Shown piece after piece: positions 9,065 to 20,434 of a stretch of 64,000 bases of DNA (within the stretch, counting starts at the first letter, position 1; each line of letters starts with the position of its first letter). The stretch is from the NCBI RefSeq assembly GCF_035621135.1, contig NZ_CP141728.1:2914001-2978000 (forward strand), given 5' to 3'. The notes under the pieces were generated by a model that had not been told where the DNA came from, made no database searches, and saw only the letters and a program-made list of their open reading frames with translations. The translations under genes were made by a program, and so were the position numbers. The DNA is from Sinanaerobacter sp. ZZT-01 (lineage in GTDB: Bacteria > Bacillota > Clostridia > Peptostreptococcales > Anaerovoracaceae).

Positions 9065-12000
9065 TCATTCTTCTTCTTTTTTCATTTTAGCGATCAATTC
9101 TCCGGAAATTACCTGCTGTCCTTCTTTTACATAGATTTTATCAACCACGCCTTCGATAATCGCAATAATATTGGTTTCCATTTTCATCGCTTCAATCACT
9201 GCGATTGGCTGACCTGCGTTAACAGTCTCTCCTTCTTTTACCAATAACTTAATGATATTACCCGGAATATTAGCTCCTATTTCATGTTCATCATCACTAT
9301 CTGCAATTAAAATGGATTGTTTACTGGCTTTTGTATTCGCCTCTTTATCCTTAATAACAACTGATCGAGTGATGCCATTTACTTGGAATACAACCTCACG
9401 ATTACCATCCTCATCTGTATTTTTAATTTCCAAAAGCTTAATTACAAGTACTTTACCCTCTTCAATTTTTACTTCACAGGTTTCGCCTTCTTCTAAACCA
9501 TGGAAGAAAATATCGCTTCCCATGTATTTAAAGCTACCTTCTTTTTTCTGGTTATTTAGATAATCTTCAAAAACTTTTGGATATAACGCATAGCTTAAAA
9601 CTTCTTTGTCAGTTGCTTCGATACTATATTTTTCTTTCAAGTGCTTGCGTATCAATTCAAAATCTTCATCCGGAAGCAATTCGCCCGGTCTGGTTGTAAT
9701 AGTTTTGCGCTCTTTTAATACTAATTTTTGAAGTTTTTCAGGGAAACCGCCTTCAGGCTGACCCATCATCCCTTCAAAATAAGACACAATAGAATCTGGG
9801 AAATCCATGTCCCTTGCTTTTTCATAAATGTTTTCCTGCGTTAAATCATTTTGAACCATAAAGATCGCCATATCTCCAACAGCTTTTGAAGACGGTGTTA
9901 CTTTCACAATATCTCCCAGCATTTCATTTACAATCTTATACATTTCTTTAACATCTTGGAAACGATGTTCCAGTCCAAAGCTCTGTACCTGTGAGCGTAG
10001 GTTGGAATACTGTCCTCCCGGCATTTCATACTTATAAATTTCCGCGGTTCCGCCCTTCAACTCTGATTCGAACTGTGTATATACCGGGCGCACTGAATTC
10101 CAATAGTTTGAAATCTCCTGCATGCCGTCTAAAGGAAGGCCTGTTGCACGATCCGTATTTTCAAGAGCTGCAACAATGGAGTTCAGAGCCGGTTGGCTTG
10201 TTAATCCTGCAAACGCATTAAATGCAGTATCTACAATATCAACTCCCGCCATAGCAGCCATCAATATAGTCGCGCCACCGTTTCCGCTTGTATCATGTGT
10301 ATGAAGATGCACAGGTATAGTCAGCTCATTTTTCAATGCCGTAATCAGCTTGTGAGCAGCCATAGGTTTCAGTAAGCTGGACATATCTTTAATAGCAAGA
10401 ATATTCGCACCACGTTTTTCTAATTCTTTGGCCATTTTCAAATAATAGTTCAAGTTGTATTTATCTCTTTTTTCGTCTAAAATATCTCCTGTGTAACAAA
10501 CACAAGCTTCAACGACCTTTCCTTGGTTACGAACCTCATCCATAGTAATTTCCATACCTTGAATCCAATTTAGTGAATCAAAGACTCGGAATACATCAAC
10601 ACCTGATTTCGCAGCCTCTTGAACAAACTTGCGTACAACATTATCCGGATAATTTTTATATCCAACTGCATTTGCACCACGTATGAGCATCTGAAGCAAC
10701 ACATTCGGGACTTTCTCACGAAGAATTGCAAGGCGTTCCCACGGATCTTCATTTAAGAACCGATATGCAACGTCAAAGGTTGCGCCTCCCCACATTTCTA
10801 AAGAAAACAAATCTTTTCCATAATAAGAAATAGCTGGTGCAATTTTTGTCATATCAATCGTTCTTACACGCGTCGCCATCAATGATTGCTGTGCATCACG
10901 CATTGTTGTATCGGTTAGAAGCAGTCGTTTTTGCTCCAAAACCCACTGTGCAAGCTTATCAGGGCCTTGGTTATCTAAAATCTGTTTTGTGCCTGAGAGG
11001 TTTTCTAATTTGGAAGGTTCAAATTTCGGAACGTGTGGTACGTCAAATTGTGGTTTATTACCTTTTCTTTCATTGATACTCTTATTTCCAAGGAAACGCA
11101 AAACTCTTAATTCCTTGTCTTGGCTCACTTTTATATTCAATAATTCTGGGTGATCTCCAATAAAGCCTGTATCACAAGTACCTTCAATAAATTCTTTGCT
11201 GTGAAGTACATTCACAAGAAAATTGAGGTTTGTTTTTACTCCCTTAATTTTTAATTCATCTAATGCACGGCTCGATTTGTTGACAGCATCTTTCCAAGTT
11301 CTACCTAAAGAAGTAATCTTAACAAGTAAGCTGTCATAATAAGGAGTAATCGTTGCACCTGTAAAGCCATTTCCGCCGTCAAGTCGAATCCCAAAGCCCG
11401 ATCCGGTACGATACACATCAATAATTCCGGTATCCGGCGCAAATTGATTCGTTGGATCTTCAGTTGTAACACGACATTGAATGGAAAATCCTCTTGGCTT
11501 AATATCTGTTTGAGATTTGATACCGATTTCTTCTGAGTCGAGAGTATAACCCTGCGCAATTAAAATCTGTGCCTGTACAATATCAATGTTTGTAACCATT
11601 TCTGTAACCGTATGCTCTACTTGTATACGCGGATTCATTTCAATAAAGTAATGTTTCCCATTCTTATCCAGCAAGAACTCGACGGTTCCTGCACTTCGGT
11701 AATCAACCGCGCCTGCAATTTTCAGCGCATCGTTACAGATTGCCTGTCTCTGCTCTTCTGTAATGCAAAGAGCAGGAGTGAATTCTACTACTTTTTGGTG
11801 TCTTCTTTGAATGGAGCAGTCTCTTTCATGCAAATGTACGATATTTCCAAATTTATCTCCTAGAATTTGAACTTCAATATGTTTTGGACGTTCTACGTAT
11901 TTTTCAATAAAAATATCATCGATTCCAAATGCTTTTCTGGCTTCGCTTTGAGCACTATTAAATTCCGGAAGCAAATCTTTTTCTTCTCTTACAATACGCA

Positions 12001-12511
12001 TCCCGCGTCCACCGCCGCCGGCTGCTGCTTTTAACATAACTGGATAGCCGCAGAATTCAGCAAATTTTAATGCATCTTCTTCGGATTTAATCGCTTCATC
12101 CACACCCGGAATGGTCGGAACGCCAACCTCATGTGCTACAATCTTCGATTGAATTTTATCACCCAATCGCTCCATCATTTGATGGGTCGGACCAATGAAC
12201 TCAATTCCTTCCTCCTGACAGAGGCGGGCAAATTCTGTATTTTCCGAAAGGAATCCATAACCAGGATGGATTGCATCAACACCTTTTGATTTTGCTAATT
12301 CAATGATTTCACTCATCCCCAAATAAGCCTCAACTGGAGCCTTCCCTTTGCCAACCTGATAAGATTCATCTGCTTTTGTACGGAATAGTGAATTTTTATC
12401 TTCCTCCGAATAAATGGCAACGGATCGAATACCGAGATCTTTGCATGCACGAAATACTCTGATTGCGATTTCACCACGGTTCGCAACTAAAATACGTTTA
12501 AATGTTTTCAT
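9065..12511 (-). CDS. pyc: Pyruvate carboxylase, single-chain
   Basis: Biotin enzyme that turns pyruvate, bicarbonate and ATP into oxaloacetate, supplying aspartate/threonine carbon. At 1148 residues it has the full order: biotin carboxylase domain (about 1-450, with KAAAGGGGRGMRIV and the FIEMNPRIQVEH signature), carboxyltransferase domain from about 525 (TDTTMRDAQQSL, with metal site motif HLHTHDTSGNG), the allosteric/tetramer region, and a biotinyl domain whose EAMKMET places the biotin on about Lys1110. GGAAAGGGGAA precedes the ATG. It is monocistronic and followed by a strong terminator. In an anaerobe it probably supports biosynthesis from pyruvate. Confidence 0.98.
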   Translation of the reverse strand: MKTFKRILVANRGEIAIRVFRACKDLGIRSVAIYSEEDKNSLFRTKADESYQVGKGKAPVEAYLGMSEIIELAKSKGVDAIHPGYGFLSENTEFARLCQEEGIEFIGPTHQMMERLGDKIQSKIVAHEVGVPTIPGVDEAIKSEEDALKFAEFCGYPVMLKAAAGGGGRGMRIVREEKDLLPEFNSAQSEARKAFGIDDIFIEKYVERPKHIEVQILGDKFGNIVHLHERDCSIQRRHQKVVEFTPALCITEEQRQAICNDALKIAGAVDYRSAGTVEFLLDKNGKHYFIEMNPRIQVEHTVTEMVTNIDIVQAQILIAQGYTLDSEEIGIKSQTDIKPRGFSIQCRVTTEDPTNQFAPDTGIIDVYRTGSGFGIRLDGGNGFTGATITPYYDSLLVKITSLGRTWKDAVNKSSRALDELKIKGVKTNLNFLVNVLHSKEFIEGTCDTGFIGDHPELLNIKVSQDKELRVLRFLGNKSINERKGNKPQFDVPHVPKFEPSKLENLSGTKQILDNQGPDKLAQWVLEQKRLLLTDTTMRDAQQSLMATRVRTIDMTKIAPAISYYGKDLFSLEMWGGATFDVAYRFLNEDPWERLAILREKVPNVLLQMLIRGANAVGYKNYPDNVVRKFVQEAAKSGVDVFRVFDSLNWIQGMEITMDEVRNQGKVVEACVCYTGDILDEKRDKYNLNYYLKMAKELEKRGANILAIKDMSSLLKPMAAHKLITALKNELTIPVHLHTHDTSGNGGATILMAAMAGVDIVDTAFNAFAGLTSQPALNSIVAALENTDRATGLPLDGMQEISNYWNSVRPVYTQFESELKGGTAEIYKYEMPGGQYSNLRSQVQSFGLEHRFQDVKEMYKIVNEMLGDIVKVTPSSKAVGDMAIFMVQNDLTQENIYEKARDMDFPDSIVSYFEGMMGQPEGGFPEKLQKLVLKERKTITTRPGELLPDEDFELIRKHLKEKYSIEATDKEVLSYALYPKVFEDYLNNQKKEGSFKYMGSDIFFHGLEEGETCEVKIEEGKVLVIKLLEIKNTDEDGNREVVFQVNGITRSVVIKDKEANTKASKQSILIADSDDEHEIGANIPGNIIKLLVKEGETVNAGQPIAVIEAMKMETNIIAIIEGVVDKIYVKEGQQVISGELIAKMKKEEE

Positions 12512-12610
12512 AAATTCCCCTTTCCTATTTCTATTTATAATCCTTTTAAAAAAGGCTTATCTCATTCTTTCAAAAAAATAATATATCTATAGATTGTATC
12601 AAAATACGCC

Positions 12611-12645
12611 AAAAAATGCAAGACCTACTAATAAAAGTAGGTCTT
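12611..12645 (-). terminator. Terminator after the ilv operon
   Basis: Minus-strand stem AAGACCTACT / AGTAGGTCTT with a six-base loop, then GCATTTTTT. It is 44 bp after ilvE and separates the ilv operon from pyc. Confidence 0.88.
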
Positions 12646-12688
12646 CGATTTATCGTATTATTTCTTACTGAAAATAAGAAATGTTTTT

Positions 12689-13768
12689 TTAGGAAACCTT
12701 TACGACCCAACCTTCGGGCCCGCTTATTTTTCCCCATTGGATTCCGGTTAATCTATCATAAAGTGCTTGGCTTAATTCACCGATTTCCTGATGATTGATT
12801 TCCATTACGTTATCATTATACTTTAAGATACCTACCGGACTGATTACCGCTGCCGTGCCGGTTCCGAAGACTTCCTTTAATTCACCGTTTTTATGTGCAT
12901 CTTCTACTTCTAAAATGCTGATTTTTCGTTCGCTTACCTTGTACCCGTCTTTTTGAAGCAGTGCAATGACGCTTTTACGAGTAATTCCACCTAAAATACT
13001 TCCGGAAAGCTCTGGTGTAATAATTTCATCATTGATTCGGAAAAAGATGTTCATAGCACCAACCTCTTCAATGTAACGATTTTCGATTCCGTCCAGCCAT
13101 AATACCTGGCTGTATCCTTGCTCGTGTGCCTCAACACCTGCTTTTAAACTGGAAGCATAATTCCCGCCAGTTTTTGCCATGCCAGTTCCACCTTTTACTG
13201 TACGAACGTATTGATTTTCTACATAAATTTTAACGGGGTTCAGGCCTTCTTTATAATATGGACCAGATGGGGATGCAATGATAACAAACAGATATTCATC
13301 CCCAGCTTTTACCCCCAAGTTTGGTTCGTGACAAAAGATAAAAGGTCTTAAATAAAGGGATGTATTTGGAGCACTTGGTACCCACTCCTTATCAATTTCC
13401 ACTAGTTTTTTAGTTGCCTCAATACAAAAATCCACATCGATCTCCGGAATGCAAAGGCGGTCATTGGATAAATTTAAGCGTTTAAAATTCTCATCCGGAC
13501 GAAATAGATTTATACTCCCGTTTTCCGCGCGATAAGCCTTCATTCCTTCGAATACTTCCTGCCCATAGTGTAGACACATTGCTGCAGGATCGAGAGACAG
13601 CGGTCCGTAAGGTACAATTCGCGGAGAATGCCATCCTTTTTCTTTTGTATAATTCATAATGAACATATGATCTGAAAAAACACTCCCAAAATCAAGAGAA
13701 TTTTCATCAGTTGGCTTTACTTTTGGATTTTTTGCTAATTCAATTTTTATAGATTCCAATGTTGTCAC
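12689..13768 (-). CDS. ilvE: Branched-chain amino acid aminotransferase
   Basis: PLP enzyme of fold type IV that makes Ile, Val and Leu from their 2-keto acids. The 359-residue length and the block GGTGMAKTGGNYASSL, with likely PLP lysine at 199, place it in the larger BCAT group (human/Bacillus type) rather than the 300-residue E. coli type. YGQEVFEGMKAYR (about 68-80) and WLDGIENRYIEEVGAMN also match the family. Last gene of the ilv operon, 50 bp after ilvA. The ATG follows AAGGATGTG. Confidence 0.96.
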   Translation of the reverse strand: MTTLESIKIELAKNPKVKPTDENSLDFGSVFSDHMFIMNYTKEKGWHSPRIVPYGPLSLDPAAMCLHYGQEVFEGMKAYRAENGSINLFRPDENFKRLNLSNDRLCIPEIDVDFCIEATKKLVEIDKEWVPSAPNTSLYLRPFIFCHEPNLGVKAGDEYLFVIIASPSGPYYKEGLNPVKIYVENQYVRTVKGGTGMAKTGGNYASSLKAGVEAHEQGYSQVLWLDGIENRYIEEVGAMNIFFRINDEIITPELSGSILGGITRKSVIALLQKDGYKVSERKISILEVEDAHKNGELKEVFGTGTAAVISPVGILKYNDNVMEINHQEIGELSQALYDRLTGIQWGKISGPEGWVVKVS

Positions 13769-13818
13769 ATCCTTTCTTAGGCTATCATCTATATTGATAC
13801 AGAGCGGATATATTTCGC

Positions 13819-15027
13819 CTATACTCGTTCGCTTACCAATTTAAAACCGGCACTCGTAAGTGCCTTCTTGATTTCTGCTACTTGTTCATGATCTCTTGTT
13901 TCCATGCTGATTTTTAAGAAGCAGCTATTAATTGCCATATTTTGATCACCACGATCGTGATGTACACTAACCACATTTCCGCCGCAACGACTGATAATCT
14001 CACTTACACCTTGCAGTTGTCCTGGCTTGTCAGTAAGTGCAATGGTCAACGTGCTGTTTCTTCCATTCATTACAAGCCCTCTGGTAATTACACGGCTTAA
14101 AATACTGACATCAATATTTCCGCCGCTTACTACACTTACTACTTTTTTTCCTGAAAGATCAATTTTATTAAATAATGCAGCCGCTACGGAAACCGCTCCT
14201 GCGCCTTCAGCAATCAGCTTTTGTTTTTCAATCAATGCTAAAATAGCAGCCGCCACTTCATCATCGCTTACAGTGACAATTTCATCTACATATTCTGAAA
14301 TGATATCATACGTTAAATCTCCCGGATGCTTGACAGCAATTCCATCTGCGAAGGTATCCACAGAATTTAAAGTAATCTTTTCTTTTTTTTGAATGGACTG
14401 ATACATGCTTGGTGCCCCGCTAGTTTGTACTCCATAAACTTTGCACTCGGGCTTCAAGTGTTTGATTGCATACGCAATACCACTGATTAGTCCACCGCCG
14501 CCAATCGGCACAATAACAGCATCTACATCAGGCAGCTGATCTAAAATTTCAAGCCCAATGGTTCCTTGCCCTGCGATCACATCTGCATCATCAAAAGGGT
14601 GAATGAAGGTATAGCCGTGTTCTTCTTGCAATTCAACCGCCTTTGTGTGCGCATCATCATAGCTTCCCTTTACAAGACATACCTCAGCACCATAGCTTTT
14701 TGTTGCCTCCACCTTACTGATCGGCGCACCATCTGGCATACAAATGATGCTCGGAATGTTATTTTTTGCTCCGGCTAATGCAACGCCCTGCGCATGATTG
14801 CCTGCACTGCAGGCAATGATTCCCTTTGCTTGTTCTTCTTCGTTTAATTGGCTGATTTTATAGTAAGCACCACGCAGCTTAAAGCTGCCGGTTACTTGAA
14901 GATTTTCTGTTTTTAAATAAAGCTCGCACCCTTTATTCGGCAGAGCTGAAGCTGCAATTAAGTCTGTTTTACGTGCCACATTCTTTAGAATAAAAGCAGC
15001 ATGATATATTTTATCCAAAGTTAGCAT
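13819..15027 (-). CDS. ilvA: Threonine deaminase with one C-terminal ACT-like domain
   Basis: PLP enzyme that converts threonine to 2-oxobutyrate, the first step to isoleucine. The 402 residues comprise a catalytic part with PLP lysine in GSFKLRGAYYKI (Lys50), ACSAGNHAQGVA (about 92-103), and the glycine loop PIGGGGLISG, then a single regulatory ACT-like domain from about 325. This size is seen both in biosynthetic and in catabolic enzymes; its place between ilvD and ilvE argues for isoleucine synthesis. GGAGGAACTAG precedes the ATG. It is 20 bp after ilvD. Confidence 0.94.
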   Translation of the reverse strand: MLTLDKIYHAAFILKNVARKTDLIAASALPNKGCELYLKTENLQVTGSFKLRGAYYKISQLNEEEQAKGIIACSAGNHAQGVALAGAKNNIPSIICMPDGAPISKVEATKSYGAEVCLVKGSYDDAHTKAVELQEEHGYTFIHPFDDADVIAGQGTIGLEILDQLPDVDAVIVPIGGGGLISGIAYAIKHLKPECKVYGVQTSGAPSMYQSIQKKEKITLNSVDTFADGIAVKHPGDLTYDIISEYVDEIVTVSDDEVAAAILALIEKQKLIAEGAGAVSVAAALFNKIDLSGKKVVSVVSGGNIDVSILSRVITRGLVMNGRNSTLTIALTDKPGQLQGVSEIISRCGGNVVSVHHDRGDQNMAINSCFLKISMETRDHEQVAEIKKALTSAGFKLVSERV

Positions 15028-15046
15028 AGGTCTAGTTCCTCCAGTC

Positions 15047-16711
15047 TTATTTCATAACCGCTCCAGTGTTTGCGGAAGAAACCATCCTAGCGTAGCGTGC
15101 AAGCCATCCGGTTTTTATATTTGGCTCCGGCTGTACATAAAGCGCTCTCCGCTTCTCAAATTCTTCTTCACTTACCATTGCGTTAATTTTGGATTCTGGT
15201 ATATTAATTTCAATCAAGTCATTTTCTGCAATCAAGCCGATTTCTCCACCACTTGCAGCTTCCGGACTGACATGACCGATCGATGCGCCTCTGCTTGCTC
15301 CGCTGAATCTTCCATCCGTAATTAACGCTACTGTTTTATCCAGCTTCATTCCAGCCAAGGCACTTGTAGGGTTCAGCATTTCTCGCATGCCCGGTCCCCC
15401 TTTTGGCCCTTCATATCGAATGACAACAACATCGCCTGAAACAATTTTACCCTTATAGATTGCATCAATCGCTTCTTCTTCACTGTCAAAGACTCTCGCA
15501 GGGCCGGTATGAACCAGCATTTCTTTTGCTACCGCACTTTGCTTTACAACGCACCCGTCCTTAGCAATGTTACCCCAAAGAATAGCAATTCCTCCTGTTT
15601 TACTATAAGGATTTTCAATCGGGCGAATCGCATTGGTATCCTTAATATAAGCACCTGTAATATTTTCTTTTATACTCTTTCCTGTAGAAGTTATTACACT
15701 GTCATCCAAATATCCGCCTTTTACCAGCTCGGCTTGCACGGCAGGAATTCCTCCTGCACGATTTAGATCCTGCATATGCGTTTCACCGGCTGGGGCTAAG
15801 TGGCAAAGATTTGGTACCTTTCCGCTGATTTCATTAAATAAATTTAAATCTAAAGATACACCTGCCTCATTTGCAATTGCTAAAAGATGAAGTACACTGT
15901 TTGAGGAACAGCCGAGTGCCATATCACAAGCAAGCGCATTTTTAAGAGATTTTTCATTAATGATATCTCTTGCTTTTATATCTTTCTCAATTAGATTCAT
16001 AATCGCCATTCCAGCATGCTTTGCAAGCTGCATTCGACCGCTGTGAACTGCCGGGATCGTTCCATTTCCTGGAAGTGCAATGCCAACTGCTTCCGCGAGA
16101 CAATTCATGCTGTTTGCTGTATACATTCCAGCACAGGAACCACATCCCGGACAGGTATTATTTTCAAATTCCATCAGTTTTTCATCATCAATCAAATTTG
16201 CTTTTCTAGCGCCAACAGCTTCAAACATTTGGGATAGACTTGTTTCTTTATCATCAACAAGTCCAGCCATCATCGGACCGCCGGAACACACGACTGCAGG
16301 AATGTTCAAACGGACAGCTGCCATAATCATGCCAGGGACAATTTTATCGCAGTTCGGAACTAACACCAAACCGTCGAAACAATGTGCCATTGCCATGGTC
16401 TCGACACTATCAGCAATCAATTCGCGACTGGCAAGACTATATTTCATTCCAAGGTGTCCCATTGCAATGCCGTCACAAACACCAATGGCAGGGACAACAA
16501 TCGGTGTTCCTCCTGCCATACGTACGCCTGCTTTTACTGCTTCTGTGATCTTATCTAAATGGAAGTGGCCCGGCACAATTTCACTATGCGCGGATACCAC
16601 TCCGATTAAAGGACGATCTAATTCTTCTTTTGTATAACCCATTGCATAAAATAAGCTTCGATTCGGAGCCCGTTCTATGCCTTGTGTCACATTTGCACTA
16701 CGTAATGCCAT
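15047..16711 (-). CDS. ilvD: Dihydroxy-acid dehydratase
   Basis: Iron-sulphur enzyme that dehydrates 2,3-dihydroxy acids in valine and isoleucine synthesis. The 554 residues show the cluster cysteines in [12 protein letters not shown] (about 117-128) and [20 protein letters not shown] (about 185-204), with the start [16 protein letters not shown] typical of the family. GGAGAAAATTCT precedes the ATG. It follows ilvC by 12 bp. No unusual residues. Confidence 0.97.
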   Translation of the reverse strand: MALRSANVTQGIERAPNRSLFYAMGYTKEELDRPLIGVVSAHSEIVPGHFHLDKITEAVKAGVRMAGGTPIVVPAIGVCDGIAMGHLGMKYSLASRELIADSVETMAMAHCFDGLVLVPNCDKIVPGMIMAAVRLNIPAVVCSGGPMMAGLVDDKETSLSQMFEAVGARKANLIDDEKLMEFENNTCPGCGSCAGMYTANSMNCLAEAVGIALPGNGTIPAVHSGRMQLAKHAGMAIMNLIEKDIKARDIINEKSLKNALACDMALGCSSNSVLHLLAIANEAGVSLDLNLFNEISGKVPNLCHLAPAGETHMQDLNRAGGIPAVQAELVKGGYLDDSVITSTGKSIKENITGAYIKDTNAIRPIENPYSKTGGIAILWGNIAKDGCVVKQSAVAKEMLVHTGPARVFDSEEEAIDAIYKGKIVSGDVVVIRYEGPKGGPGMREMLNPTSALAGMKLDKTVALITDGRFSGASRGASIGHVSPEAASGGEIGLIAENDLIEINIPESKINAMVSEEEFEKRRALYVQPEPNIKTGWLARYARMVSSANTGAVMK

Positions 16712-16723
16712 AGAATTTTCTCC

Positions 16724-17737
<1,014 letters not shown>

Positions 17738-17805
17738 TTATCCTTTATCTTTAACTACATGTAATACATTTATTATGGTTTTAACGAATCAAATTGTCTT
17801 TCAAT

Positions 17806-18309
17806 TTATACGTGATAATTCACAGGGCCTCTGCTTAAGGCAGTAATTCCTGTCCTGCAAACTTCCAAAATTTCATACTCACCCAATACCGTTAAAAATC
17901 CATCGATTTTATTCTGCTCGCCGGTAAGCTCCAGCACCATGCTTTCCACCGATAAGTCAATAATTTTAGCTTTAAACACATTTGCAATGGCGGTAATGTT
18001 CCCTCGATTGGTTTCATCTGCAGCTACCTTTACTAAGAGCAGCTCACGCACTAAGCTCGCATCCATATTTAATGCAAATATTTCTCTCACTTCTTCCAAT
18101 TTAGACGTTTGTGCAATCATCTGCTCTAACATATGCACATCTCCCGTAATAACTAAGGTAATACGGGAAATATCAGGAATGTTCGTAACAGAAACCGTTA
18201 AAGAATCAATATTATACCCACGGCGTCCAAACAAACTGGTCACTCGAGTCAGAACTCCGGGATGATTATTCACAAGTACACTCACTACTTTTCTTTGCAT
18301 TGACATCAT
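17806..18309 (-). CDS. ilvN: Acetolactate synthase small (regulatory) subunit
   Basis: ACT-domain subunit that binds valine and controls the IlvB catalytic subunit. The 167 residues have NNHPGVLTRVTSLFGRRGYN (about 13-32) in the N-terminal ACT domain, and a C-terminal half containing LELTGEQNKIDGFL. Three ATGs occur in the first four codons; AGAGGGG lies 2 nt before the first, so the second or fourth (MQRKVVSVLV) may be the true start. Separated from ilvB by only 18 bp. The size is typical of the IlvN/IlvH group. Confidence 0.95.
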   Translation of the reverse strand: MMSMQRKVVSVLVNNHPGVLTRVTSLFGRRGYNIDSLTVSVTNIPDISRITLVITGDVHMLEQMIAQTSKLEEVREIFALNMDASLVRELLLVKVAADETNRGNITAIANVFKAKIIDLSVESMVLELTGEQNKIDGFLTVLGEYEILEVCRTGITALSRGPVNYHV

Positions 18310-18327
18310 GACCCCTCTCTTTCCTAG

Positions 18328-19992
18328 TTAATCCATAATCATATCGTCAATCGTTCCGCCTGCCGGAATCATAGGCAATACTTTTTCATCCTTATCAATC
18401 AAGCATTCAATCCAAACCGGACCTTTTTGCTCTAATGCTTCTTTTAATACAGCTTCAAATTCTTTTGGATTTGATGCACGGTATCCTTTTACGCCAAATC
18501 CTTCCGCTACTTTCATAAAATCTGTCTTCCTTTGTGGATCAGTATGGGAATATTTCTTTTTATAAAAACTGGTTTGCCATTGACGAACCATACCTAAAAC
18601 AGAGTTGTTCATTATAATAGTAATAATCGGTAATTCATAAGTTTTAGCAGTACACGCTTCATTCAAATTCATGTGGAATGAACCGTCACCTGTAATATGA
18701 ATCACTCTCTTTTCATTCATAACACCGAATTTTGCACCAATTGCCGCACCGTATCCAAATCCCATTGTACCAAGTCCTCCGCTTGTAATAAAGCAACGAG
18801 GCTCAAGATGTTCCAAATATTGTGCAGCCCACATTTGATGCTGTCCTACGTCAGTGACGTACACCGTATTTTTTTCCGACATTTCACAAAGAATCCGAAT
18901 AATTTGGTGAGGCTTTAAGACTGTATCACTATCGACTGGCTTGTAATCTTTATCCTGCCACACCTGTATTTTTTTCATCCATTCGCTTTGCTGGTTTTCT
19001 TTTATACGAGGATATAAATCGTTAAGTATATCCTTTACATCCCCGACAACGCCATAATCAACATACACGTTTTTATTGATTTCACTTTGATCGATATCAA
19101 GCTGAATAATCGTTGCTTTCTGTGCAAAATATTTAGGGTTCAGTGCCACTCGATCACTGAATCGAGCGCCAATTGCAATCACAACATCCGCATCACTAAT
19201 TACATTGTTGGTGCTGCTTTTTCCATGCATTCCAATCAAGCCTAAATTATGAATATCATCGTGGCATAATACCCCTGCTCCCATCATTGTATGAACCGCA
19301 GGAATTCCTGATTTATTTATGAATTGCTTTAATTCTTTCGAAGCATCTCCCAAGCTGACACCGCCTCCAAAATAAATAACAGGGCGTTTCGCTTCGTTTA
19401 TAATTTCTGACACTTTTTCAATCTGATCCCTATTTTTCTTGGATTGTTTTTTAATAAGAATTTGTTCTTTTTTTACAAATTCACACTTGGCTGCTGTAAT
19501 ATCTTTCGGAATATCAATTAGCACCGGACCTTTTCTACCGGAATTTGCAATTCGAAATGCGCTGCGTATAGTATCAGCTAATTCTTCTACATCTCTTACC
19601 AAAAAATTATGTTTTGTAATTGGCATCGTAATTCCGGTAATGTAAATTTCTTGAAATGAATCTCTTCCCAACAACGAAGTACTAACATTTCCTGTAATGG
19701 CTACCATCGGTATGCTGTCCATATATGCAGTCGCAATTCCGGTGACCAAATTCGTTGCACCCGGTCCGCTTGTTGCCAAGACAACACCTGTTTTCCCAGT
19801 TGCTCTGGCATAGCCATCCGCAGCATGAGAAGCTCCCTGTTCATGAGCTGTTAAAATGTGTGTAATTCGATCCTGGTAGTCATAGAGGGTATCATATATG
19901 TTTAGGACTGCGCCTCCGGGATAGCCGAAAATGGTATCGACTCCCTGTTCCAATAAAACTTCTGTTAAAATTTCTGCGCCTGTCAAATTCAT
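18328..19992 (-). CDS. ilvB: Acetolactate synthase large (catalytic) subunit
   Basis: Thiamine-diphosphate enzyme that condenses two pyruvates, or pyruvate with 2-oxobutyrate. The 554 residues include the catalytic glutamate in TAHEQGASHAADGYAR (about 47-62), the central FAD-related domain, and the ThDP/Mg motif GDGSFHMNLNEACTAK with NN further on (about 435-465). It is the first gene of ilvBNCDA-E and is served by a consensus promoter 90 bp upstream. No T-box lies before it, unlike leuA. GAAGGCGGTGAATAAGT precedes the ATG. Confidence 0.96.
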   Translation of the reverse strand: MNLTGAEILTEVLLEQGVDTIFGYPGGAVLNIYDTLYDYQDRITHILTAHEQGASHAADGYARATGKTGVVLATSGPGATNLVTGIATAYMDSIPMVAITGNVSTSLLGRDSFQEIYITGITMPITKHNFLVRDVEELADTIRSAFRIANSGRKGPVLIDIPKDITAAKCEFVKKEQILIKKQSKKNRDQIEKVSEIINEAKRPVIYFGGGVSLGDASKELKQFINKSGIPAVHTMMGAGVLCHDDIHNLGLIGMHGKSSTNNVISDADVVIAIGARFSDRVALNPKYFAQKATIIQLDIDQSEINKNVYVDYGVVGDVKDILNDLYPRIKENQQSEWMKKIQVWQDKDYKPVDSDTVLKPHQIIRILCEMSEKNTVYVTDVGQHQMWAAQYLEHLEPRCFITSGGLGTMGFGYGAAIGAKFGVMNEKRVIHITGDGSFHMNLNEACTAKTYELPIITIIMNNSVLGMVRQWQTSFYKKKYSHTDPQRKTDFMKVAEGFGVKGYRASNPKEFEAVLKEALEQKGPVWIECLIDKDEKVLPMIPAGGTIDDMIMD

Positions 19993-20050
19993 ACTTATTC
20001 ACCGCCTTCCAATTTCCCATCTCTGTCTATCTTTTGCTATATAGTTTGAA

Positions 20051-20074
20051 AACCATCTGTTTTCAAGATGGTTA
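20051..20074 (-). promoter_or_regulatory. Hairpin at the extreme 5' end of the ilvB transcript
   Basis: The minus strand has AACCATCT and AGATGGTT as an 8-bp stem with a seven-base loop. The predicted transcription start is near 20076, so the hairpin would open the mRNA. It has no U-run, so it is not a simple terminator. Confidence 0.5.
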
Positions 20075-20082
20075 TTGCACCT

Positions 20083-20111
20083 ATTTTAACGGATACATTT
20101 TACTCTGTCAA
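20083..20111 (-). promoter_or_regulatory. Promoter of the ilv operon
   Basis: TTGACA (20106-20111) and TAAAAT (20083-20088) on the minus strand with a 17-base spacer, about 90 bp before ilvB. This is a near-consensus housekeeping promoter. Confidence 0.82.
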
Positions 20112-20399
20112 ACGATTTTTAAAAATATTTAAAAAAATAGTAGAATTCATTTTTTCAAACATTGCATCAAAGAATAATTCAATTATTTGTTAGTATACAA
20201 CAAATTATTAAATTTGAAAAGAAAATTGAGATAAAAAAGTTTAAATTATAGCAATTGTAAAAATAAACTTTATAGTATGAAAACATTCTTTTGAATTGTA
20301 TAATAAAGTAGCTTCCATCCCATACATCTATTTTTAGAATTTTTAGACAATCTCTCTAAAAGGATATTTATAATATAATAAAAAAATTCAAAAATGAGG
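20112..20399. other. AT-rich spacer between the divergent ilv and leu promoters
   Basis: About 290 bases between the two promoters with no open frame worth calling and no clear RNA motif. It is made of A/T runs and short poor inverted repeats. Upstream-element or repressor sites may lie here, but I see none with a recognisable consensus. Confidence 0.6.
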
Positions 20400-20428
20400 T
20401 TGACACATCTAAAATAATACAGTATGAT
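20400..20428 (+). promoter_or_regulatory. Promoter of the leu operon
   Basis: TTGACA (20400-20405) and TATGAT (20423-20428) with exactly 17 bases between. The start near 20435 would place the T-box leader on the transcript. Confidence 0.88.
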
Positions 20429-20434
20429 ATTGAA

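Noticed and set aside
20325-20345. CodY-like box in the ilv/leu spacer
   Set aside because: The best match to AATTTTCWGAAAATT has four mismatches in A/T-rich DNA, so it is not supported.
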